Assembly: GCA_028695945.1 (NCBI GenBank)
Contig: JAQVIB010000158.1
Location: 1 to 5,076 of the forward strand
Reading direction: 5' to 3'
Length of the DNA: 5,076 nt
Source: Lachnospiraceae bacterium
Lineage (GTDB): Bacteria; Bacillota; Clostridia; Lachnospirales; Anaerotignaceae
Shown: positions 1 through 4,426 of the stretch, piece by piece
How positions within the stretch are numbered: the first letter of the stretch is position 1
How the letters are laid out: the number at the start of each line of letters is the position of its first letter
Notes under the pieces: model-generated
The model's input: only the letters and a program-made list of their open reading frames with translations
What the model was told of the DNA's origin: nothing
Databases searched by the model: none
Position numbers and translations under genes: made by a program

Positions 1-180
1 CTTTCCCTTAACATTGTAATCTCCAGCCATAATGCCTAAATCAACAACTGAATTAATGTAATTTTTTGCTCCTTCCCATGGCACATCATTAATATCTGTG
101 AAACTTGCACCAAATGCTTGAACACCGCTAGCAAATGTTGCTAAGGCAACAAATACCGCAAGTATTTTCTTTTTAATCAT
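1..180 (-). CDS. SLH-domain secreted/cell-surface protein, N-terminal fragment
   Basis: This is the first 60 codons of a minus-strand gene that continues past the left edge of the window. The start ATG (180-178) has a ribosome binding site AAGGAGGG at 196-189, eight bases away. Residues 1-22 look like a Sec signal peptide: basic MIKKK, then a hydrophobic core (about 6-17), with likely cleavage after Val-Gln-Ala at 20-22. From residue 27 the mature part reads FTDINDVPWEGAKNYI, followed by VVDLGIMAGD. This matches the start of an S-layer homology (SLH) domain: F-x-D, an aromatic W, an amphipathic helix, then the L-G-I-x-x-G turn. SLH domains typically anchor exported proteins to secondary cell-wall polymers. 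What the missing remainder does, whether S-layer protein, enzyme or other surface protein, cannot be told. It is transcribed divergently from the ilv operon and nothing here links it to that pathway. Confidence 0.85.
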   Translation of the reverse strand, partial: MIKKKILAVFVALATFASGVQAFGASFTDINDVPWEGAKNYINSVVDLGIMAGDYNVKGK

Positions 181-250
181 AACCTTTGCCCTCCTTGATT
201 AATTATTAAAGTAAACAATCCCTTTAACAAATCTTTAGCATTGCTCTTTG

Positions 251-279
251 ATTATACACTAAAACTAGTTTAAATGTTC
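251..279 (-). promoter_or_regulatory. candidate promoter for the SLH-domain gene
   Basis: On the minus strand a perfect TATAAT lies at 256-251, about 70 bases upstream of the SLH start codon. Seventeen bases further upstream is GAACAT (279-274), a poor -35 match, so the call rests mainly on the -10 box. It is the best sigma-A-like site seen in this gene's upstream region. Confidence 0.4.
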
Positions 280-418
280 CATAATTTTAAAATTTTAAGA
301 AAATATTTGAAATTTTTCTTATTATTATATAAAAATAACCTATTTAAATGTATTTTTCATATTAGTGCTGTAAAGTGATACCTTTTTAAATTAACAAAAT
401 ATTTTTTTATAAATTCTA
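280..418. other. AT-rich divergent intergenic region without recognised genes
   Basis: The gap between the SLH start and the ilv leader ORF is about 309 bases, and this is its central part. It is very AT-rich, with A and T runs, and I see no ORF with a ribosome binding site. An imperfect inverted repeat at 296-321 has arms TAAGAAAA and TTTTCTTA. It could be an operator or a chance match in AT-rich DNA. No T-box, riboswitch or other known RNA motif was recognised. Confidence 0.6.
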
Positions 419-447
419 TTGACAAAAGCCGTGAATGGGTTTAAACT
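419..447 (+). promoter_or_regulatory. promoter of the ilv leader/ilvBNC operon
   Basis: A perfect -35 box TTGACA (419-424) is followed after exactly 17 bases by TAAACT (442-447), which matches four of six -10 consensus positions. Transcription would start near 453-455, giving a leader of about 250 bases before ilvB and about 35 bases before the small leader ORF. No comparably good promoter was seen between the leader ORF and ilvB. Confidence 0.75.
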
Positions 448-489
448 TGCAACAATAAAAAAAATAAGTAATTAATAGGAGAAAATTCC

Positions 490-606
490 ATGCTTAAACT
501 TAACCTTACAGCAAACTATATTATTAGCATTATTAACCTCATCATAGATGAGGCTATTTCTGTTGATAAAAAGTGGTTTACTGATAAGAACATCCAAAAA
601 GTTTAA
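490..606 (+). CDS. candidate ilv leader peptide (38 aa, Ile/Leu-rich)
   Basis: This small ORF begins with ATG at 490 and has AGGAG at 477-481, eight bases upstream, so translation is plausible. The 38-residue product contains eight Ile, four Leu and two Val. They are concentrated in residues 11-26, where the run IISIINLII (11-12, 14-15, 18-20 branched-chain) is followed by DEAISV. It has no signal peptide and matches no family I recognise. It sits between the operon promoter and an intrinsic terminator that begins 26 bases after its stop, directly before ilvB. By known analogy with ilv leaders of enterobacteria and the ilvBNC leader of Corynebacterium, I infer that its translation senses charged tRNA-Ile/Leu and controls read-through. 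Against this, AT-rich genomes favour Ile codons and the peptide is somewhat long. It could instead be an unrelated small protein. Confidence 0.7.
   Translation: MLKLNLTANYIISIINLIIDEAISVDKKWFTDKNIQKV
537..553 (+). promoter_or_regulatory. hairpin inside the leader ORF (possible pause hairpin)
   Basis: CCTCATC (537-543), loop ATA, and GATGAGG (547-553) form a perfect seven-pair stem. It overlaps leader codons 17-22, including the consecutive Leu-Ile-Ile codons CTC-ATC-ATA. A ribosome translating or stalled on these codons would melt it, as expected for the first (pause) hairpin of an attenuator. Function is inferred from position only. Confidence 0.45.
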
Positions 607-652
607 GATAAAATAAATTATCCTTAACCTTAAGGCTGTACAGTGTAACCAC
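573..652 (+). promoter_or_regulatory. candidate antiterminator pairing
   Basis: GTGGTTTACTG (573-583, late in the leader ORF) can pair with CAGTGTAACCAC (641-652, inner 5' arm, loop and first bases of the 3' arm of the terminator). It forms GTGGTT/AACCAC and AC/GT around one bulged T, then TG/CA after a small bulge. This would exclude the upper terminator stem. The pairing is short and interrupted. A ribosome at the leader stop (604-606) would not obviously cover 573-583, so the switching logic is incomplete. Confidence 0.3.
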
Positions 653-669
653 ACTGCACAGCCTTTTTT
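632..669 (+). terminator. intrinsic terminator in the ilv leader (attenuator)
   Basis: The arms are 632-646 and 651-665, with loop AACC (647-650). They pair at 14 of 15 positions; the only mismatch is A640 against C657. The 3' arm runs into T664-T669. This is a textbook Rho-independent terminator lying between the operon promoter and ilvB, so full-length ilv mRNA must read through it. The ilvB ribosome binding site starts 20 bases after it. Confidence 0.85.
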
Positions 670-704
670 AATACACGTTTACAATATTAGGAGGGAATAA
701 AAAT

Positions 705-2363
705 ATGCAGCTTACAGGATGTCAAATTATTATGGAAGTTTTAATTGAACAAGGTGTAACTACAGTTTTCGGTTATCCAGGCGGTCAGGTTTTAAGCCTA
801 TACGATGCACTTTATGAATATCGTAACCGAATTAACCACGTGCTGTCTGCCCACGAGCAAGGAGCATGCCATGCTGCTGATGGCTATAGTCGTGCAAGCG
901 GAGAAGTTGGTGTGTGTATTGCAACCTCAGGTCCAGGTGCAACAAACATAATTACAGGTCTTGCAACAGCCAAGGCAGATTCTATTCCAATGGTTGCAAT
1001 TACAGGTAACGTGCCATTAGATCTTATAGGCACCGACAGCTTTCAAGAAGTAGACACAATCGGTCTTTCAATTCCCGTAACAAAGCACAGCTTTTTGATT
1101 AAAAGTATAGATAAGCTTGCCGATACACTGCGTGAAGCCTTCCGTGTTGCAAAAAGCGGAAGACCTGGTCCTGTACTTGTAGATGTTCCAAAAAATATTC
1201 AAATTGCTACGGCAGAATATACACCGAAACCAAAGGTGGAAAAAATACCTGATGAAAAACCAGATACCGCTCTTTTGGATGAAGCACTTATGTTAATTGA
1301 ACAAAGTGAACGTCCACTAATTTACTGTGGTGGCGGTGTAATTAATGCAAATTGCCAGCAGCAACTACAGGCACTTGCAGAAAAATGTGACGCATATGTC
1401 GCTTTCAGCATGATGGCACTTACAGCAATGGACTGTGACCATCCAAAATACCTTGGCATGAGTGGTATGCATGGTAGAATTGCCGCAACAAGAGCCTTTG
1501 GCGAAACCGATCTAATAATTGCCGCAGGTGTACGTTTTACTGAACGTGCAACAGGTAATAAAACAAAGTTTGCTAAAAATGCTAAAATAATTCATTTGGA
1601 TATTGACCCAGCAGAACATGGAAAAAATATAGACGCAAACTTGAAAATTAAAGGCTGCCTAACAACTGCATTGAAATATCTTACAGAAAATACAAAGCAA
1701 AAAGATAATGAAGCGTGGCGTAATATTATGGACGAATACAAAAACCATACAAAAGAAACTAAAACAGTAGATGGATGTATGATGCCTTGGGAAATTATAG
1801 GTGCGGTAAATAAAAAAGCAGCTCCAGAAACCAATGTTGCCACAGATGTAGGTCAGCACCAAATGTGGGTAGCACAGTATTATAACTTTAAAAAGCCACG
1901 TACCCACTTAACCTCTGGCGGACTTGGCACAATGGGTTACGGTATGGGTGCCGCAATTGGCGGAGCAATTGCAACGGGCAATCAAACAGTTCTTTTTACA
2001 GGTGACGGAAGCTTTGGCATGAATTTAAATGAAATGGCAACAGCCGTAAGCCAAAACCTTCCTTTAATTGTTGTAATTTTCAATAACAAAGTGCTTGGAA
2101 TGATACGCCAGTGGCAAAGTCTGTTTTTTAATAATCATTTCATGGCAACAGTACTAGATAGAGAAACAGATTTTGTTAAACTTGCGGAAGCCTTTGGTGC
2201 AAACGGCTATCGTGCCACAAATATTACTGAATTAAATTCAGCATTAGATAAAGCCTTTGCACTTAAATCTCCATGTATTATAGACTGCTATATTCCATCA
2301 GAAGAAAACGTGTTTCCAATGGTGCCGCCAAACGGCTCTTTAGATAATATAATTTTGAAATGA
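705..2363 (+). CDS. ilvB: acetolactate (acetohydroxyacid) synthase, large catalytic subunit
   Basis: This 552-residue enzyme condenses pyruvate with pyruvate or 2-oxobutyrate using thiamine diphosphate, FAD and Mg2+. It is the first common step of Val/Leu/Ile synthesis in the cytoplasm. Start ATG 705 has AGGAGGG at 689-695, nine bases away. The N-terminal ThDP domain (about 1-170) contains GYPGG (23-27), the catalytic Glu51 in AHEQG, and the GTDSFQEVD segment. A central domain (about 190-325) follows. The C-terminal ThDP domain carries the metal/ThDP motif from Gly433-Asp434-Gly435 to Asn460-Asn461. It is followed by RQWQ (468-471), whose Trp470 matches the Trp known for herbicide sensitivity. 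Length is normal for the biosynthetic FAD-type family, and the adjacent regulatory subunit argues against a catabolic AlsS. The stop overlaps an ATG at 2360 by four bases, consistent with translational coupling to ilvN. Confidence 0.96.
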   Translation: MQLTGCQIIMEVLIEQGVTTVFGYPGGQVLSLYDALYEYRNRINHVLSAHEQGACHAADGYSRASGEVGVCIATSGPGATNIITGLATAKADSIPMVAITGNVPLDLIGTDSFQEVDTIGLSIPVTKHSFLIKSIDKLADTLREAFRVAKSGRPGPVLVDVPKNIQIATAEYTPKPKVEKIPDEKPDTALLDEALMLIEQSERPLIYCGGGVINANCQQQLQALAEKCDAYVAFSMMALTAMDCDHPKYLGMSGMHGRIAATRAFGETDLIIAAGVRFTERATGNKTKFAKNAKIIHLDIDPAEHGKNIDANLKIKGCLTTALKYLTENTKQKDNEAWRNIMDEYKNHTKETKTVDGCMMPWEIIGAVNKKAAPETNVATDVGQHQMWVAQYYNFKKPRTHLTSGGLGTMGYGMGAAIGGAIATGNQTVLFTGDGSFGMNLNEMATAVSQNLPLIVVIFNNKVLGMIRQWQSLFFNNHFMATVLDRETDFVKLAEAFGANGYRATNITELNSALDKAFALKSPCIIDCYIPSEENVFPMVPPNGSLDNIILK

Positions 2364-2374
2364 GGCGAATGAAT

Positions 2375-2899
2375 ATGAGTAATGAACGTTTTGCAGTTTC
2401 AATTATTGTTACAAATCAATCGGGTGTGCTTACACGTATTTCATCACTGTTCAGCCAAAGGGATTTTAATATAGATACCTTTACCTCTGGTGAAACAGAA
2501 AATCCGGCTTTAGCACGTATTACCATTACCGCCTCAGGCGATAACCGAAAAAAAGACCAGCTTATTAAGCAAATAAGTAAGCTTTATGATGTTAAAAAGG
2601 TAGTATTAATGACACCCGAAAACACTATTTTACGAGAGCTTTTAATAGTAAAAGTGAAAGCCACAGGCGACCGTCTGCGTGAAGTATTGGATGCATCAAA
2701 TGTTTTCCGTTCAAAAGTGGTAGATATGTCACCTGGCTCAGTCTGTATAGAATTAACAGGTGAAAGCAGTAAACTTAACGCTTTTCTTAAATATGTAGAA
2801 CCATACGGAATACTTGAATATTGCCGCACAGGATTAATAGCCGTTGAACGTGGCTCAGCCTGTTTGTATACAGAAGATGACAGTAAGGAAACAGCATAA
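2375..2899 (+). CDS. ilvN: acetolactate synthase, small regulatory subunit
   Basis: This is the regulatory partner of IlvB. It activates the catalytic subunit and, in studied homologues, confers feedback inhibition by valine. I chose ATG 2375 (174 aa) because GAGG (2362-2365) lies nine bases upstream and the protein then begins MSNERFAVSIIV, close to the usual start of the family. In-frame ATGs at 2360 and 2369 are possible; the former gives 179 aa and overlaps the ilvB stop. The N-terminal ACT domain (about 6-80) has TNQSGVLTRI and LFSQRDFNID. Asn14, Gly17 and Asn32 align with Asn11, Gly14 and Asn29 of E. coli IlvH, in the region tied to valine binding, so feedback control is probably intact. 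The C-terminal domain (about 84-165) includes RELLIVKV and RTGLIAVERG. It is followed by an unusually long, hairpin-filled gap before ilvC. Confidence 0.94.
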   Translation: MSNERFAVSIIVTNQSGVLTRISSLFSQRDFNIDTFTSGETENPALARITITASGDNRKKDQLIKQISKLYDVKKVVLMTPENTILRELLIVKVKATGDRLREVLDASNVFRSKVVDMSPGSVCIELTGESSKLNAFLKYVEPYGILEYCRTGLIAVERGSACLYTEDDSKETA

Positions 2900-2902
2900 G
2901 CT

Positions 2903-2919
2903 GCAAGACAATGTCTTGT
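2903..2919. repeat. palindromic direct repeat, left copy
   Basis: GCAAGACAATGTCTTGT begins three bases after the ilvN stop codon. It recurs with one base missing at 3093-3108. The sequence is itself a small hairpin (AAGAC/GTCTT around AAT). The pair brackets the hairpin repeat element between ilvN and ilvC, like a target-site duplication. The alternative is that both are ends of the element or duplicated small hairpins. Confidence 0.7.
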
Positions 2920-2930
2920 CAGCGTATACA

Positions 2931-3086
2931 CAAAGTAAACCCTTGAGAGCTTCGCCCTCAAACACCCATAAGGGTTTCACCCTTAACCCTTCAAAAACCG
3001 CATAGACATGCGGTTTTAATGAAAGTTTTTGGTCTTGCTTTTTTCAAAAAGCGAGTAGGTTTGGGCAACGCCCAAGGTTTATCTTC
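2931..3086. repeat. modular multi-hairpin intergenic repeat, copy A
   Basis: Five stem-loops occur in a row. H1 is TTGAGAGC/GCCCTCAA (2943-2961, one mismatch). H2 is TAAGGGT/ACCCTTA around TTC (2969-2985). H3 is AAAACCGCAT/ATGCGGTTTT (2994-3017). H4 is CTTGCTTTTT/AAAAAGCGAG (3034-3055). H5 is TTGGGC/GCCCAA around AAC (3061-3075). Related modules recur in order at 4138-4423. Boundaries are set by similarity between copies (CAAAG at 2931 and TTTATCTTC ending at 3086) and are approximate. It has no coding potential. It resembles REP/MITE-type dispersed intergenic repeats, but I do not recognise a named family. Confidence 0.75.
2994..3017. terminator. terminator-like hairpin inside the ilv operon
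   Basis: A perfect ten-pair stem, AAAACCGCAT and ATGCGGTTTT around AGAC, ends in only four T bases. Its symmetry would let it act weakly on either strand. Lying between ilvN and ilvC, it may reduce read-through to ilvC or protect or process the upstream mRNA. It is H3 of repeat copy A. Confidence 0.45.
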
Positions 3087-3090
3087 ATCC

Positions 3091-3119
3091 TGGCAAGAAA
3101 TGTCTTGTATTATTATAAA
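3091..3119 (+). promoter_or_regulatory. weak candidate internal promoter for ilvC
   Basis: After the repeat element, TATTAT (3108-3113) and TATAAA (3114-3119) resemble -10 boxes. For the second, TGGCAA (3091-3096) sits 17 bases upstream but matches only three of six -35 positions. It could give ilvC transcription independent of the hairpins. The evidence is weak in such AT-rich DNA. Confidence 0.2.
3093..3108. repeat. palindromic direct repeat, right copy
   Basis: GCAAGAAATGTCTTGT is the partner of 2903-2919 and lacks one C. It forms CAAGA/TCTTG around AATG. It lies 32 bases before the ilvC start. Removing one repeat and everything between the pair would leave a normal intergenic gap of about 52 bases between ilvN and ilvC. 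Confidence 0.7.
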
Positions 3120-3140
3120 CATACAAAGGAGAGAATAGAA

Positions 3141-4127
3141 ATGGCTAAAATGTATTACACAGAGGACGCAAAAAAAGAAATGATCGCAGGTAAAAAGGTA
3201 ACTATCATCGGCTACGGCTCACAAGGTCATGCACATGCACAAAACCTTAAAGACAGCGGTGTAGACGTAACTATTGGTTTATATGAAGGCTCAAAAAGCA
3301 AAGCTAAAGCTGAAGCGGCTGGCTTAAAGGTAATGAACACAGCAGAAGCAGTAAAAAATGCAGACATCACAATGGTTCTTGTAAATGATGAAATTCAAGC
3401 AAAGCTTTACGCTTCAGAAATTTCACCAAACCTTAAAAAAGGCTCAACACTTGCTTTTGCTCATGGTTTTAACATTCACTACGGTCAAATTATTCCTCCA
3501 GCCGATGTAGACGTAATTATGGTTGCACCAAAAGGACCAGGACACACTGTAAGAAGCCAGTACCAAGAAGGCTTTGGCGTTCCAGCACTTATTGCAGTTT
3601 TTCAGGATGCTTCTGGTAAAGCTAAAGAAACAGCACTTTCCTATGCAGATGCAATTGGTGGTACACGTGCAGGCGTTTTGGAAACAACATTCAGAGAAGA
3701 AACAGAAACAGACCTTTTTGGTGAACAAGCGGTACTTTGCGGTGGTGTAGCGGCTTTAATGAAAGCTGGTTTTGACACTCTTGTAGAGGCAGGCTATCAG
3801 CCAGAAAATGCTTACTTTGAGTGTATTCACGAAATGAAGTTAATTATTGACCTTGTTGTTAAAGAGGGACTTTCCTTTATGCGTAATTCCATTAGTGATA
3901 CTGCTGAATACGGCGATTACACAGCAGGCCCAAGAGTAGTTACAGATGAAACAAGAAAAGCAATGAAAGGTATACTTACAGATATTCAAGAAGGTACATT
4001 TGCAAGAAATTGGATTTTAGAAAATCAGGCTAACCGCCCTAACTTTAGCTCTATGAGAAGACTTCAAAAAGAGCATTTATCTGAAAGCGTTGGTGCTGAA
4101 TTAAGAAGCCACATGAGAGCAAAATAA
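3141..4127 (+). CDS. ilvC: ketol-acid reductoisomerase (class I)
   Basis: This 328-residue enzyme converts 2-acetolactate or 2-aceto-2-hydroxybutyrate, made by IlvBN, to the dihydroxy acids. It does so by Mg2+-dependent alkyl migration and NAD(P)H reduction. ATG 3141 is chosen because AAAGGAGA (3125-3132) precedes it by eight bases and the protein then starts MAKMYYTEDAKKEM, as usual; an upstream in-frame TTG at 3105 would add an unconserved tail. The Rossmann motif GYGSQGHAHAQNL spans 24-36. His108 lies in AHGFNIH, and APKGPGHTVR follows. The Mg2+ ligands are Asp191 and Glu195 in ETDLFGEQ and Glu227 and Glu231 in ECIHEMK. The short class I length fits. In the cofactor loop GLYEGSKSK (46-54), Ser51 and Ser53 suggest NADPH use, but Tyr48 stands where many homologues have Arg. 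It is probably co-transcribed with ilvBN despite the 241-base gap. Confidence 0.96.
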   Translation: MAKMYYTEDAKKEMIAGKKVTIIGYGSQGHAHAQNLKDSGVDVTIGLYEGSKSKAKAEAAGLKVMNTAEAVKNADITMVLVNDEIQAKLYASEISPNLKKGSTLAFAHGFNIHYGQIIPPADVDVIMVAPKGPGHTVRSQYQEGFGVPALIAVFQDASGKAKETALSYADAIGGTRAGVLETTFREETETDLFGEQAVLCGGVAALMKAGFDTLVEAGYQPENAYFECIHEMKLIIDLVVKEGLSFMRNSISDTAEYGDYTAGPRVVTDETRKAMKGILTDIQEGTFARNWILENQANRPNFSSMRRLQKEHLSESVGAELRSHMRAK

Positions 4128-4189
4128 AGCAAAGACCTTGAGGGCTTTGCCCTCAAACACCCACAAGGGTTTCACCCATTGACCCATTT

Positions 4190-4215
4190 AAAACCCGCAT
4201 AAATATGCGGGTTTT
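4190..4215. terminator. bidirectional intrinsic terminator after ilvC
   Basis: A perfect 11-pair stem, AAAACCCGCAT (4190-4200) and ATGCGGGTTTT (4205-4215), encloses loop AAAT. It begins 63 bases after the ilvC stop. The A-rich 5' flank and T-rich 3' flank make it usable from both strands, which suits convergent genes. It is the strongest terminator candidate for the ilv operon. Confidence 0.65.
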
Positions 4216-4275
4216 AGCGTGTAAATAAAAAATAAATGCTTGGTGGCTTTGCTATTGCATTCTTAACCCATTTAA

Positions 4276-4299
4276 AAAACCGCATAGATATGCGGTTTT
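4276..4299. terminator. second bidirectional terminator-like hairpin
   Basis: A perfect ten-pair stem, AAAACCGCAT and ATGCGGTTTT around AGAT, is nearly identical to the hairpin at 2994-3017. It may back up the first terminator for ilvC and terminate the convergent minus-strand gene. Confidence 0.5.
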
Positions 4300-4426
4300 A
4301 ATAAAGTTTTTGCCTCGCTTTTTTCAAAAAGCGAGTGGGTTTGGGCAACGCCCAAGGTCTTTTAATAAAAGTTTTTGCCTTGCTTTTTCCAAAAAGCGAG
4401 TAGTTTTGGGCAACGCCCAAGGGTTT

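Larger units (their letters stand above)
4130..4425. repeat. modular multi-hairpin intergenic repeat, composite copy B
   Basis: This region fills the gap between the convergent ilvC and DUF2156-family genes with the same modules as copy A. H1 is TTGAGGGC/GCCCTCAA (4138-4156, perfect). H2 is degraded (4165-4179). H3 is at 4190-4215. A decayed second unit lacking H2 runs from about 4239, followed by a second H3 (4276-4299), H4 (4314-4335) and H5 (4341-4355). A third partial unit has H4 (4379-4400) and H5 (4406-4420). The H4-H5 block is a tandem repeat of about 62-63 bases, starting at 4296 and 4360. There is no coding potential; the open frame on the plus strand here has no support. Confidence 0.75.

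Noticed and set aside
296..321. Imperfect palindrome in the divergent intergenic region
   Set aside because: The eight-base A/T arms with interior mismatches are easily produced by chance in such AT-rich DNA, so I kept it only as a note within the region entry.
472..654. 60-codon minus-strand open frame across the ilv leader
   Set aside because: It is antisense to the leader ORF and terminator and has no convincing ribosome binding site. Its N-terminal codons are simply the terminator stem read backwards.
657..685. Second promoter for ilvB with TACAAT at 680-685
   Set aside because: The -35 position falls in the terminator stem and has no TTGACA-like sequence. The predicted start would lie within the ilvB ribosome binding site.
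454..704. T-box riboswitch upstream of ilvB
   Set aside because: Expected from Firmicutes ilv operons, but I found no T-box consensus or matching antiterminator bulge. The leader instead holds a translated-looking ORF.
1592..1907. Minus-strand open frames inside ilvB
   Set aside because: They are shadows of a strongly conserved plus-strand enzyme and show no recognisable domain.
2584..2961. 125-codon minus-strand open frame over ilvN and the following gap
   Set aside because: It is antisense to ilvN, which has clear ACT and C-terminal domains. The frame starts within the repeat element.
2931..3086. CRISPR-like array or structured riboswitch between ilvN and ilvC
   Set aside because: The units are different hairpins in series rather than identical repeats with unique spacers. 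The same modules recur after ilvC, which fits a dispersed repeat better than a ligand sensor.
3105..3140. Extended ilvC start at TTG 3105
   Set aside because: The added 12 residues overlap the direct repeat and the ribosome binding site of ATG 3141, and are not part of the normal IlvC N-terminus.
3444..3728. Minus-strand open frame inside ilvC
   Set aside because: Its Cys- and Phe-rich product is a reading of the conserved IlvC codons on the wrong strand.
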